Assembly: GCA_023453125.1 (NCBI GenBank)
Contig: JAEXUB010000108.1
Location: 1-64,000, forward strand
Source of the DNA: Bacteroidota bacterium
GTDB taxonomy: Bacteria > Bacteroidota > Ignavibacteria > Ignavibacteriales > Melioribacteraceae
Length of the DNA stretch: 64,000 nucleotides
Direction of reading: 5' to 3'
Part shown: positions 9,051 to 18,159 of the stretch, one piece after another
Layout of the letters: each line of letters begins with the position of its first letter
Position numbering within the stretch: the first letter of the stretch is position 1
Made by a program: the position numbers and the translations under genes
The notes under the pieces: model-generated
Seen by the model: the letters and a program-made list of their open reading frames with translations, nothing else
What the model was told of the DNA's origin: nothing
The model's database searches: none

Positions 9051-10259
9051 TTAAATCGCTCCGGCCTTTTCAAGTTCAACCGCCCCCATAATAAAAGGCC
9101 CGTATCCCTTAAGGTCGTTGGTCTTTTTAGGCTCACTTATATAGTATTCAAAACTCCCGTCCCTGTAAGGAGTTCCGCCAAGGCCTGCGCTTCTGCAGGT
9201 ATTGTGAAGATCTATTCTCTCTCCGTCAATAGTTACCAGATTTTCAATTATTCCCTTAAACGCCTTCTCTGCATTCTTCAGAAATTCTTTTTTTATATAG
9301 CCTTTATTCACCCCTTTTGCCAGAGCATATGTAAACATGCACGATGCCGAGGCTTCGAGATAATTTCCTTCCCTTCCCGGCATATTGGTAACCTGATACC
9401 ACAATCCGGTTTTCTCATCCTGCACCTTAACCAGAGCAGCGGCGAGCCGGTTGAGAATATTAATGATTTCTTTTCTCTCTTTTTGATTGCGCGGGAAGTA
9501 ATCGAGTACATCTACTAATGCCATTGCGTACCATCCCATAGCACGGCTCCAGAAATTCGGAGACCGTCCGGTAACCTGATCGGCCCATTTCATCTGCCTG
9601 CTTTCATCCCAGGCATGGTATAATAAGCCTGTTCTTTCATCCCTCGTCATTTTTTCTATATGTATGAACTGATGCGCTATGTCGCTGAAATCTTTTGAAT
9701 TATTGAACATCTTTGAATACTGAGCATAAAAGGGAGATCCCATATACAATCCGTCTAGCCACATCTGGAAAGGATATATTTTCTTGTGCCAGAAACCGCC
9801 GCTCTTTGTCCTGGGCTGGAGTGCAAGCTGTTTTCTTAATGTATCGGCCGCGGTTTTGTACTTCCTTTCTTTTGTAGCAGAATATAGAAAAAGGAGGGAC
9901 TTTCCCTGGTTTACATTGTCTATGTTGAAATCATTGAACTTATAAGTGGCAATCCTGCCGTCGGGCTGAATAAAAAGGTCAACTGATTTCTTAATGTAGT
10001 CATAATATTTTTTATCGCCTGTGGATTTATAAACCTGTCTTAAAGCCTCCTGAAGAACTCCCTGGTCGTATGTCCACTTGTTATTATAGATGGTGTCGTT
10101 TACTTTGTCTGAGGGATACCGGTTCATAAATGACTCTGCAATTCTGACCGACCATTTTTTCCCCTTGTCACTTCCATTAGTAATATCTGCCTTCATTACA
10201 GATGCAGAAAAGCTAATAATGAAAGTGAATAATAAAACAGGTAAAATATGTTTTTTCAT
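9051..10259 (-). CDS. Unsaturated rhamnogalacturonyl hydrolase (GH105, YteR-like)
   Basis: A 402-residue enzyme that removes the 4,5-unsaturated galacturonate left on oligosaccharides by pectin lyases. Start chosen at ATG 10259: GAGGG lies 8 bases upstream and the product begins with a signal peptide (MKKHILPVLLFTFIISFS). A Met at 10304 has no ribosome site and spoils the leader. The alpha6/alpha6 barrel motifs are present: WTYDQGV (62-68), WLDGLYMGSPF with the catalytic Asp169, HAWDES (215-220) and RSPNFWSRAMGW (232-243). Length fits the family (about 370 residues plus leader). It sits between PL1 and CE12 in the pectinase operon, matching a pathway from lyase to unsaturated product removal. 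Confidence 0.93.
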   Translation of the reverse strand: MKKHILPVLLFTFIISFSASVMKADITNGSDKGKKWSVRIAESFMNRYPSDKVNDTIYNNKWTYDQGVLQEALRQVYKSTGDKKYYDYIKKSVDLFIQPDGRIATYKFNDFNIDNVNQGKSLLFLYSATKERKYKTAADTLRKQLALQPRTKSGGFWHKKIYPFQMWLDGLYMGSPFYAQYSKMFNNSKDFSDIAHQFIHIEKMTRDERTGLLYHAWDESRQMKWADQVTGRSPNFWSRAMGWYAMALVDVLDYFPRNQKERKEIINILNRLAAALVKVQDEKTGLWYQVTNMPGREGNYLEASASCMFTYALAKGVNKGYIKKEFLKNAEKAFKGIIENLVTIDGERIDLHNTCRSAGLGGTPYRDGSFEYYISEPKKTNDLKGYGPFIMGAVELEKAGAI

Positions 10260-10300
10260 AGCGGCAGCCCTCTTGGGATTTAAAATTAATAAATTCTTTC

Positions 10301-12028
10301 TCATTTAAGGAGCATCATTTTTAGGCTTTTCTGCTGACTATTAAATACTATATTGCACAGGTAAACGCCTGAGGAGCAAAAATTGCCGAGCGAATCTTTG
10401 CCGTTCCAGACCAGCTCCGACTCTCCGGCCTGCTTTTCCCCCTTAAAAAGAGTATTCACAAGTTTTCCCTGAATATCAAAAATATTTACCGCAACAAATC
10501 CTCTTTCCCCGGTATAGAATTTAATAATTGTACTTGGATTAAATGGATTCGGATAATTCTGCTCAATCTGAAATCCAACAGGCAGACGTTTATTTTCGGC
10601 AGCCGAGACAACCGAACCGTCTGCCAATCCGTTAAGATAAACCTCAAGATTTGTATAACCTGAACTCTGAACATTATTTCTGTCTGAGGCATCTGACGGA
10701 TTCAGTCCGTTTGCGGTCTCCCAATAGTCAGGCATACCATCATGGTCGGAATCGGCCGGAGGAGAAACGGTATTGAGCTGCGGCCAGCCCCCTGCATTTG
10801 TCTGCGAATCTATAATACCTGTCTTTTTAGATGGATCAGGCACGGAAAAGACCTGTTTATAATAGTTGCCTTCAAAATTTGAAATGCCGGTTCTTGCCTC
10901 CTGCAACAGCCTTGTATCAACAGCGTCTCTTTTGGGCCGGTTTGCTCCCGCATCATTCAGAACTGCGTCAAATGCTTCCTGTGCTGTCTGCATGGAAATA
11001 TCATTTACAGCAAAGGGAATTTCGGATTTAATTCTTGCCGCTGTTGTATCTGCAACACCGTGGATTCCTTTCCCCCAGTTGTCTGCAGTTACTTCGGGAA
11101 ATCCTTCAACATAATTATCTGCAATGTAAAAAGTACCGTATCCGGCTGCCGGGTCGGCCGAAACTGTCGGATGAAATATGCAGTCCCTCATAGAAGATAT
11201 TGTAGCGGGTCCCGGCTTAAAATAATTATTTCTAATATTCTGCTGTCCCAGTTCCCCTCCGTAAATACTCTCAAATCCCCAGTTGTAAATTACATTATTA
11301 ACGAAATCAACAACTTCAGTTGAGGCAGTCGGAATATGATACCTGGCCCCGCAGAAACGCGGATTGCGGCTGGTATTATTTATATAAAGATTATGATGGA
11401 AAGTAGCTTTCATTCCCCCCTGAATGCCGCCGTACCCATGTTCTCCTTTAGGATGGACCGAATGGAAAAGGCTTTCACCTATTATGCACCACTGCAAAGT
11501 AAAATTTTCATTATCATAGAAGCTTGCACACTCATCCACAGACCAGGTCATAGAACAGTGGTCAATTATTATATTCTTCTGGTTTCTCCCCCAGAATGAA
11601 TCTTCCGCAGTGCTGTTCAAATCGCCAAGCCTGAAACGGAGATATCTTACAATAACATTGTCAGTCTTAATTACTGTCGGATATCCAGCAATGCAGATTC
11701 CGTCCCCCGGCGCCGACTGTCCTGCAATTGTTATATTCCCGTTTTTAATTTCGAGAGTAGAGCCTAGATAAATTGTTCCCGAAACCTTGAAGACAATAGT
11801 TCTGGCTCCTGACTGATTGACAGCATACCTGAGAGAACCGGGGGAGTTATTATCTAATAAGGTAGTAACTTCATAAACCGCGCCTCCTCTCCCCCCCGAT
11901 GTAAATCTGCCCCCCCCTTCGGCAGTAGGAAAAGCAGGCTGCTGGGAGAATAAATTAATGGGGGTAACAAGGAAAATAAAAAGGGGAAACAGGGAGCCCA
12001 ATAGGGTATAATGATTTATCTTTTTCAT
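10301..12028 (-). CDS. Secreted pectate lyase (PL1 family) with type IX secretion sorting domain
   Basis: A 575-residue lyase that cleaves de-esterified pectin by beta-elimination. Signal peptide at 1-28 (ending LFSQQ). The PL1-type beta-helix covers about 30-400, with IIIDHCSMTWSVDE, GGIQGGMKATFHHN and TSRNPRF, which holds the conserved Arg of the active site. About 435-455 is a calcium-binding linker (DSDHDGMPDYWE). Residues about 490-575 form the C-terminal sorting domain (IEQNYPNPFNPSTIIKF, SSGVYLCNI, ending KMMLLK) that sends cargo through the type IX secretion system. It is the only protein in this window where I see that tag, so it is the likely extracellular first cutter. First gene of the pectinase operon, 76 bases after an esterase gene. 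Confidence 0.93.
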   Translation of the reverse strand: MKKINHYTLLGSLFPLFIFLVTPINLFSQQPAFPTAEGGGRFTSGGRGGAVYEVTTLLDNNSPGSLRYAVNQSGARTIVFKVSGTIYLGSTLEIKNGNITIAGQSAPGDGICIAGYPTVIKTDNVIVRYLRFRLGDLNSTAEDSFWGRNQKNIIIDHCSMTWSVDECASFYDNENFTLQWCIIGESLFHSVHPKGEHGYGGIQGGMKATFHHNLYINNTSRNPRFCGARYHIPTASTEVVDFVNNVIYNWGFESIYGGELGQQNIRNNYFKPGPATISSMRDCIFHPTVSADPAAGYGTFYIADNYVEGFPEVTADNWGKGIHGVADTTAARIKSEIPFAVNDISMQTAQEAFDAVLNDAGANRPKRDAVDTRLLQEARTGISNFEGNYYKQVFSVPDPSKKTGIIDSQTNAGGWPQLNTVSPPADSDHDGMPDYWETANGLNPSDASDRNNVQSSGYTNLEVYLNGLADGSVVSAAENKRLPVGFQIEQNYPNPFNPSTIIKFYTGERGFVAVNIFDIQGKLVNTLFKGEKQAGESELVWNGKDSLGNFCSSGVYLCNIVFNSQQKSLKMMLLK

Positions 12029-12036
12029 AAAATCTA

Positions 12037-12062
12037 AATTGTTTACTTAAACGATAACTTAA
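12037..12062. promoter_or_regulatory. Candidate operator repeat upstream of the pectate lyase gene
   Basis: The 12-mer AATTGTTTACTT (12037-12048) is identical to 4377-4388. It overlaps TTTACTTAA (12042-12050), and a second half-site ATAACTTAA follows at 12054-12062, again with period 12. GTTTA-CT-TAAAC at 12041-12052 is also a perfect inverted repeat. It lies 9-34 bases before the ATG at 12028. A binding site for a pectin regulator is an inference. Confidence 0.35.
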
Positions 12063-12104
12063 TTTGATGAAAAATTTAGAGTTTGTCAAGATGTTCACGC
12101 GGAA

Positions 12105-13112
12105 TTAATTTGAAATGAATTTAATGAAGGAGGCTGCCTTTAACATAACTTTTTCGAACCAGGGATTGAAAAGCCAGAAAGTATGAGGGGAGGAAGGGAT
12201 TTCAATTACCTCTGAAAATATATTATGTAAGTGTAATTCAGAAATCACCCTCTCCCTGCCTGCACGAAAACGGGGTATGGAACTATTTATAAAGAGAACG
12301 GGGGGAGAACTTCTGCCAACGTGATTCACCGGCGATGCGATACGCCATAGTTCCGGATTATCGGCATACTTAACTCCAAGCCATTGTTTAACCGCAGATG
12401 GTTTTGAAGGAATTGTATCTTTACCGCTCTCCTCCGGAGTAGTCAGATCGGGTACTCCATCGATATTTATTACTCCTTTAACATTTGTTCCGTGTAATCT
12501 TTTCCCGTCAACTGTATCAAAGAAATCATTCCCGGCAGTAACTGCAGCAAGAAGGGCAAGATGTCCTCCGGCCGAGCCCCCCATAAGGAAAATATTATTT
12601 GAATCCAATTGGAATTCTTTCCCAACTTCCTTAATCCATCTGATTGCCGACTTAATATTATGAACCGATGCCGGATATAACATCTCCCCCGAGAGAGTAT
12701 ATTCAACAGCCGCAGCCGCTATTCCCATTTCCGCCATATACAATGATGACTGTTCTTCCATTTCCTTATTACCGGAGCGCCAGCCCCCGCCGTGAATAAT
12801 TACTGCAACCGGATATTTTTTATCTTTACTGCCTGCCGGAAGGAATAAATCAAGATGAAGTTCTATTTCCCCTGATTTAAAATACACAAGGTTCCTGTTA
12901 ATTTTAATTCCGCCTGAGGGAGACTTGCTTACCATTCTGGTTTCAGGAAATTCTTTAACAGCCTTAACATATGCAGAACTGAGAGTGAACGAGGTGTCTC
13001 TTTTAATATTTGACTGCGCAATGGCAGTACTATTGAAAATAAATAATAATACTGCAGCAGTGTGAATAATAAATAACATTTTTACAATGCGGAGATTCTT
13101 TTTCATAACCAT
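12105..13112 (-). CDS. Secreted alpha/beta-hydrolase esterase (BD-FAE/lipase-like)
   Basis: A 335-residue protein with a signal peptide or leader at about 8-32 (ending AIAQS). It has the oxyanion motif VIIHGGGWRSGN, the nucleophile elbow GGSAGGHLALL, and a C-terminal His in SSPHTFWLF, which together define the hormone-sensitive-lipase/feruloyl-esterase-like group of alpha/beta hydrolases. Position ahead of the pectinase genes suggests removal of acetyl or feruloyl groups from pectin, but the substrate cannot be read from the sequence. ATG at 13112 and ATG at 13106 are both possible; neither has a strong ribosome site. The gene follows the terminator at 13166-13191 and so needs its own promoter. 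Confidence 0.85.
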   Translation of the reverse strand: MVMKKNLRIVKMLFIIHTAAVLLFIFNSTAIAQSNIKRDTSFTLSSAYVKAVKEFPETRMVSKSPSGGIKINRNLVYFKSGEIELHLDLFLPAGSKDKKYPVAVIIHGGGWRSGNKEMEEQSSLYMAEMGIAAAAVEYTLSGEMLYPASVHNIKSAIRWIKEVGKEFQLDSNNIFLMGGSAGGHLALLAAVTAGNDFFDTVDGKRLHGTNVKGVINIDGVPDLTTPEESGKDTIPSKPSAVKQWLGVKYADNPELWRIASPVNHVGRSSPPVLFINSSIPRFRAGRERVISELHLHNIFSEVIEIPSSPHTFWLFNPWFEKVMLKAASFIKFISN

Positions 13113-13165
13113 TAATAATTTTCACGGCAACATAGCAATATATATTAGAATAAGAAAGGAATAAA

Positions 13166-13191
13166 AAAGCCGGAATGAATTTTCCGGCTTT
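13166..13191 (-). terminator. Rho-independent terminator of the DUF5916 gene
   Basis: Stem AAAGCCGGAA (13166-13175) pairs with TTCCGGCTTT (13182-13191) around a 6-base loop. On the minus strand it is followed by a T run (plus-strand A's at 13163-13168). It lies 22 bases past the stop of the gene ending at 13213. Confidence 0.85.
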
Positions 13192-13212
13192 GTATAAACA
13201 GGGAGAATTATT

Positions 13213-15393
13213 TTATAGCCTGTATAAATAAGAAGCCTTAAAGAATAAACCGCGCCTTGTTTCAAGAAAATTATTTGCAGGGCGGTAGTTTGCGCCGTCC
13301 CATTCAACCCTTTCAAACATCGATCCGTATCCGACGTGAATAACCGTCCCCGGTATGTAAGTGAATGAAACCAGAAAGTCAGCAAGCATCCTTTCTCTAT
13401 AGTCATTATATTCAAGAATTCCCCTCAAAAACAAATACTGGTTCAGCTGATATGATACCTTGGTCCTGACAATCGGGTAATTATAAATCAGGGAGCCGTC
13501 GGAATCTTTTGTAAAATCGCTGTAAGTAAAAGTAACATTTGCATTCAGCTTATCGGATGGCTGGTAAATAACCCCGGCGGAAACAAGGTTAGAATAGCCC
13601 TGGAAAGGAGAATTGGAATAATAAATTGCATCGAGTCTTCTGTATAAGAGAGACAGATAGAAAGTTTTATGCAGCCAGCCTACAAACTGAGCCTGAATTC
13701 CTCCCGTATTAAATCTTTCCCCAAGAAAAATCTCTGTACCCAGAGAATATTTTACTTTAAACTGAAAACTCCCCGGCAGGTAAGTCAGCAGGGAAACTGT
13801 ATTGTAAGTTTCCCACATACCGAAAAATGCATCTCTCGTTTGGGCAGAGAAAATTTCCAGGTCAATTCTTCTGAAAAAATCAGACTCCGGATAAAACTTA
13901 GGCCTTAACAGTCCCGAAGCAATAAAGACGCCTGTCCTTGTTAAATACCCCATATCGGCTCTGAAATCTTCCGATACATTTTTAACATTGACGAAATAAT
14001 CCAGGTCGCGCGTGCCGTACCCGTATTTAAGGCTTAAGTTATGCCCGTAGAGTGTTTCATCTGCAAAAGGGTTCTTAGACATCGAAAGAGTTCCTCCGAA
14101 GTCTATCATACCCGATTTTGAGACTCTTATTAATCCGTCAATTCCCCCCAGCCTGTTATAACTATCAGACTCCGCCCGCACAGGTATATCTGTCTCGACC
14201 AAATCTTCGCGGGATGCAGCCAAAAGTCCAATATAGCTGTCATCATTAAGAGCATATTTAAATCTTACTATCGGAAAATGTGCATACTTTCCTCTATCGG
14301 CCGGCGATTGAATTTTTTCATCCATTGCATAAAGAGCCGATAATGTACCCCGTGAAGAAAGCTTTCCTGTAAGTTTAAGCCCGATAAGCGGATCTACAAT
14401 AGTTCTGGTATGAACAAGGGAAACAACCGGATCGGCTTCGCTCTGTCCTGTTCCGCCGAAGACAAAATTCTCTCTTCCCTCAAGAAAGAAGGGGCGCTTT
14501 TCCGGAAAATATAATCCGTATCTTAAATTTATATCCACCTGGCCGGCATCCGATTCAATCTGGCTGAAATCGGGATTATAAGCACCGTCGAGTATAAGGT
14601 CGCTTGTAATTCCGTATTTCATATTAAATCCGAAATCTCTTCTTATGTCCTTTATGCCAAGAGAACCATTTTCGTGTGCCGACTGCTGATTAAAAGTAAC
14701 TGCAGGCATAATTTCGAATAGTGTATAATGCTCAACATTTTCATAGAACATCGGTTTCAGCTGGGTAGTAAAAGCATACCCCTTGGCAGGATCCATTGGA
14801 GGGTATGCACCCTGTTCGGCCTTGCGCGATATTCTTCGTTCAAAGAATACAGCCATTTCCACAGGATTGGTGTTTGCATACCGGATGCTCTTTAACGGTA
14901 TCTGCATTTCAATTGTATAGCCGTCGCTGTCTATTTTACCGGCACTGTACCATACAAAATCAATTCCTGTATCCTCGCTGTCCCCTACCATCTTACTGTC
15001 CGATTGAATACCGAATGGATTCACATAAAAAGCGCAGAGAGACTGCTGGTCGTTAAATGTATCAAGGTTAAGGCAAATCCAGTCGTCAGGTCTGGTGTTA
15101 TCCCTGTTGGTCATCGTTGCCTTAATTTTATCAGGTTCGCTGTCGTAGCATTTATATGCGAAATAAATATTCTCCTTGTCGTAGCACATATATACAACGG
15201 TTTTTTCCGACTGGTCTTTACCGAAATCGGGAATAAAGGTTTTAAATCCTGTAACCGAAGGGGCCGTTTTCCATATTTCATCGTCAAGCACGCCGTCAAT
15301 CTTCGGAGGCGCATTCGTAAACTTCGGGCGCAATGGATCAGTTGCGGTAATAACCGCCGTTAACATAAAAAAGAAGAGAAGGTATGCTTTCAT
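13213..15393 (-). CDS. DUF5916 outer-membrane-type protein with N-terminal CBM9-like domain
   Basis: A 726-residue protein with a short signal peptide (1-17). Residues about 20-200 match the CBM9-like sugar-binding module that precedes DUF5916 (PPKIDGVLDDEIWKTA, VYMCYDKENIYFAYKCYD, VEMAVFFERRIS). Residues about 215-726 are DUF5916, predicted here as a beta-barrel because of repeated aromatic alternating strands (YGYGTRDLDYFVNVKN, YSLGTEIFLGERF) and the terminal aromatic pattern FKASYLYRL. No function is established for the family that I know of; roles in outer-membrane handling of substrates or peptides are guesses. It lies 29 bases downstream of the metallopeptidase gene and is closed by a strong terminator. 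Confidence 0.85.
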   Translation of the reverse strand: MKAYLLFFFMLTAVITATDPLRPKFTNAPPKIDGVLDDEIWKTAPSVTGFKTFIPDFGKDQSEKTVVYMCYDKENIYFAYKCYDSEPDKIKATMTNRDNTRPDDWICLNLDTFNDQQSLCAFYVNPFGIQSDSKMVGDSEDTGIDFVWYSAGKIDSDGYTIEMQIPLKSIRYANTNPVEMAVFFERRISRKAEQGAYPPMDPAKGYAFTTQLKPMFYENVEHYTLFEIMPAVTFNQQSAHENGSLGIKDIRRDFGFNMKYGITSDLILDGAYNPDFSQIESDAGQVDINLRYGLYFPEKRPFFLEGRENFVFGGTGQSEADPVVSLVHTRTIVDPLIGLKLTGKLSSRGTLSALYAMDEKIQSPADRGKYAHFPIVRFKYALNDDSYIGLLAASREDLVETDIPVRAESDSYNRLGGIDGLIRVSKSGMIDFGGTLSMSKNPFADETLYGHNLSLKYGYGTRDLDYFVNVKNVSEDFRADMGYLTRTGVFIASGLLRPKFYPESDFFRRIDLEIFSAQTRDAFFGMWETYNTVSLLTYLPGSFQFKVKYSLGTEIFLGERFNTGGIQAQFVGWLHKTFYLSLLYRRLDAIYYSNSPFQGYSNLVSAGVIYQPSDKLNANVTFTYSDFTKDSDGSLIYNYPIVRTKVSYQLNQYLFLRGILEYNDYRERMLADFLVSFTYIPGTVIHVGYGSMFERVEWDGANYRPANNFLETRRGLFFKASYLYRL

Positions 15394-15422
15394 ATTATCC
15401 TCGTATTACTTAGTCCCCGTTT

Positions 15423-16910
15423 TTAAATTCCAAGTTGTTTTAAATACCCCTCAACATCAAGGGTTTTTCCTGTTGCCCGTTTCAGTATCTGCTGCCATTC
15501 AAGAAGCATTCCGTCTTTGTATAAATTATCCGCCATAAATTCCCCAACGTGCTTATCGAATAGATAATTGCCGCCGAACCTGTTTTTGAGTGCATCATGA
15601 ACCTGCCATGCAATTATATCGGCCAGAAAATAGTTGTGAAGGTAACAGGGATAATCAACATACAATGTATTCACCATTGAAAATGGATACTTTATATTTT
15701 CGAGCAGGAGATATTTTTCAATAAGCGAGGAGAATAATTCTCCCGGATCCCTGTCGGGATTTTTGTAGAGCTCAATTTCAAGCATAAAATTTATCAGGTT
15801 AAATCTTATTTTGACTGCCTCGTTGAATTTATCAACTGAAGTATACCCTTTAATCTTTTCATCCGTAAAGCGGGCATATTTTTTGTACCATTCCGGGTGT
15901 TTGCTGAACCCTGCCAGTGTCTGTGCCATTCCTTCATAAAATGCGGGAGCAGTTCCCCCCATGCACCATTCATATCCTTCAAGCAGGGGACTCTCGATTG
16001 CGGTTTTCATCCATTGGAGGCCGTGGCCAAGTTCATGAAGATAGACAGAAACCGGCATGTTCGGTACCATAACAACTCTCATATCCTCAGGTATTCTAAC
16101 TCCGATGCAATTTCCCCCGAAATCTGCCTCTTTTATTACGAATCTAATTGGAAGTTTGCCGTAGTCTATTCCAATATCGGCAAGAGTTTCGCTCATTACA
16201 AGAAAAAGACTGTCTTTCGAAAAAGAGGGGGCCGGCAGATTCTTCTGAAACCGGGCTATATCACCGATACTTACAGCCCCTTTTTCATTCTTAATTTTAT
16301 CGAAGAGTTCTTTATATACCGGCAGAGTTTTTTTGTCAACGGATTCCACAAATTCGTAAAACCATTTTGCTCCCAGTCCGGTAGATTCCAAAACAAATTC
16401 CGCATAATTATTATATCCGTTCACTAAAGCTAGTTCATTCCTCTTCTTTATCAGTTCAATAACTCTCGCCTGCAGTTCTTTTGTCTTCGCCGCATCTTTC
16501 GTATCACGGTTTCTAACATCTTCAAGCAGGGAGGAGGATAATTTTATAATTTCCGGAGAGTATTCAATTGAAGCAGCATCAAGTATTTTTTTCCATACAT
16601 CAATTCTTCTTTTCAATGATTGGTCGCCCATTATCTCCGGCTCACTGCCCCAGCCTTTGATATTCTTTTTCAGTTCTTCATCGGTGAATAATTTTCTGAA
16701 TTTCTCTTTTGCAGATTGAATATCGGCCGGACCTTCAAGAGAATAAAGATTCCAGGTCTGAAGCCCGAAGTTATTGCATATCTCTTCGTAAACTTTTTCC
16801 TTATCGTCAAGATATTTCTTAATTGTGCCCTTCTGCTGGGGAGCAGCAGAGGCAACAAAAAGAATTAAAATAATGAATGTTTTAATGACTAAAAATGAAT
16901 GCTTTTTCAT
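15423..16910 (-). CDS. Secreted gluzincin metallopeptidase (M2/M3-like)
   Basis: A 495-residue protein with a signal peptide (1-23, ending ASAAP). The zinc motif HELGH is at 292-296 in YLHELGHGLQW and the third ligand is probably Glu326 in FYEGMAQT, the arrangement of gluzincins such as M2 (angiotensin-converting-enzyme-like) and M3 peptidases. The mostly helical body with long paired helices before the zinc site also fits. M2-like seems closer than M3 because of the short Gly-rich spacer and FYEG, but I am not certain. GGAG precedes the ATG by 7 bases. It is followed by the DUF5916 gene in the same direction. A role in peptide breakdown in the periplasm is inferred. Confidence 0.85.
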   Translation of the reverse strand: MKKHSFLVIKTFIILILFVASAAPQQKGTIKKYLDDKEKVYEEICNNFGLQTWNLYSLEGPADIQSAKEKFRKLFTDEELKKNIKGWGSEPEIMGDQSLKRRIDVWKKILDAASIEYSPEIIKLSSSLLEDVRNRDTKDAAKTKELQARVIELIKKRNELALVNGYNNYAEFVLESTGLGAKWFYEFVESVDKKTLPVYKELFDKIKNEKGAVSIGDIARFQKNLPAPSFSKDSLFLVMSETLADIGIDYGKLPIRFVIKEADFGGNCIGVRIPEDMRVVMVPNMPVSVYLHELGHGLQWMKTAIESPLLEGYEWCMGGTAPAFYEGMAQTLAGFSKHPEWYKKYARFTDEKIKGYTSVDKFNEAVKIRFNLINFMLEIELYKNPDRDPGELFSSLIEKYLLLENIKYPFSMVNTLYVDYPCYLHNYFLADIIAWQVHDALKNRFGGNYLFDKHVGEFMADNLYKDGMLLEWQQILKRATGKTLDVEGYLKQLGI

Positions 16911-16932
16911 ATCACACTCCGGGGGAAAATAA

Positions 16933-17973
16933 TTAATTCATTTTTTGATACAGCTTTTTGACGGTGCTTTCAGATAATGGTTCCAGAAAGAGCATTTGGG
17001 ACTTGTCAATTCCTCTTTTAAGAAAGCTCCATCCCCTTGTTTTTACATTCTCCCTGTCATAAACTGCAAAATCTGCTGTAATGGAACTCTTCCAGTCCTC
17101 AGGCACGGGGATAACTCCTTTTGTATTCATAATTGTCCCCTTCTCCCCGTTCCAGTAGGTGAGTATTATTTTCTTTGTCTTCATATAATTTGTAACAACC
17201 GCATTTCCGTGGCAGTCGCGGCACTTTCTCCCCTCTTTGCTGATTGTATGTGCTTTATAAGGGCCAATGGCAAGAAATGTCTTGTCCTTGAATGTAAGCC
17301 CCATAAAATTAGCCGCCTGAATTTTCTTTGTAAAAGTATTCCTGGCAAGAAGAACAAATCCGTGAAGTCCGGCATTTATTCTGCCCGATTCAAAATGGCA
17401 GCTGAAACAGGAAACCTGTGTCTGAACGTGGCATGCGCTGCAATCCAGCTTATCGTAATGAATGGAATGAGACCGTGAAGAATTAATTTGTTTATGGCAC
17501 GATTCACAGTTTTTTTCAACCGCCCCCTCGTAAATGGAGCGGAGCTCCCTGCCGTCCCCGTGCATATCCGATGCCGTATGACAGTCGGTACAAACCATTC
17601 CTTTATCCCTGTGAACATCCCCCGAAACTCCAATTTCGGCAGTCTGATGCGTATGGCAGTTTCTGCATGCTGTCAGGTTTACACTTTTAGAATTTGGTGT
17701 ATCGTGGCAGTCGGAACAGGAAGGAGAATATTTATCATGAATTATTCTGCTCCCGAGAGCATTCTCTTCAGCGTGGCAATTCATACAGTCGGGAGATATT
17801 TTCATTCTTGTAATAGATTCAAATCCGCCATTCTCTTCACAGTACCAGTATTCGGCTCCTGCACGGGTATAATGAAGACTTTTTTCAAAATTGGCAGGGC
17901 TTTGCGGCTTAACAACTCCTGCTGCCTGAAGCATAAAAAACAGGAATGCGAAAAAAGAGTATTTCAGGGGCAT
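16933..17973 (-). CDS. Periplasmic octaheme cytochrome c
   Basis: Start chosen at the ATG at 17973, giving 346 residues with a good signal peptide (MPLKYSFFAFLFFMLQAAG) and GGAAA upstream; a Met at 18009 would add 12 residues. Eight CXXCH heme-attachment motifs are visible: CMNCH, CSDCH, CRNCH, CTDCH, CESCH, CSACH, CFSCH and CRDCH, the last separated from the others by about 70 residues. The 90 C-terminal residues carry no heme motif. It should carry electrons in the periplasm, but partner and acceptor are not shown by the neighbours: no membrane quinol oxidase or reductase lies next to it. It resembles Bacteroidota multiheme proteins of unknown role rather than a recognised nitrite or hydroxylamine enzyme. 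Confidence 0.88.
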   Translation of the reverse strand: MPLKYSFFAFLFFMLQAAGVVKPQSPANFEKSLHYTRAGAEYWYCEENGGFESITRMKISPDCMNCHAEENALGSRIIHDKYSPSCSDCHDTPNSKSVNLTACRNCHTHQTAEIGVSGDVHRDKGMVCTDCHTASDMHGDGRELRSIYEGAVEKNCESCHKQINSSRSHSIHYDKLDCSACHVQTQVSCFSCHFESGRINAGLHGFVLLARNTFTKKIQAANFMGLTFKDKTFLAIGPYKAHTISKEGRKCRDCHGNAVVTNYMKTKKIILTYWNGEKGTIMNTKGVIPVPEDWKSSITADFAVYDRENVKTRGWSFLKRGIDKSQMLFLEPLSESTVKKLYQKMN

Positions 17974-18159
17974 ATTATTTCCATAAATTTTCAATTCAAA
18001 TTTACGCATTCACTCTTTATAACAGTAATCAATTTTAATTCTTCAATTAAAACAGGGAGTACCAGGCTTAAGATTAACGCAATAGGATTTAAAATTCAGG
18101 AAGATAATTACAGGAGGCAGAATAGTTATACGGCAGGCTAATAAAAAGGAGGATAGGAT

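Noticed and set aside
17488..18141. 217-residue plus-strand open frame opposite the cytochrome gene
   Set aside because: Antisense to eight CXXCH motifs and a signal peptide on the minus strand; no recognisable domain.
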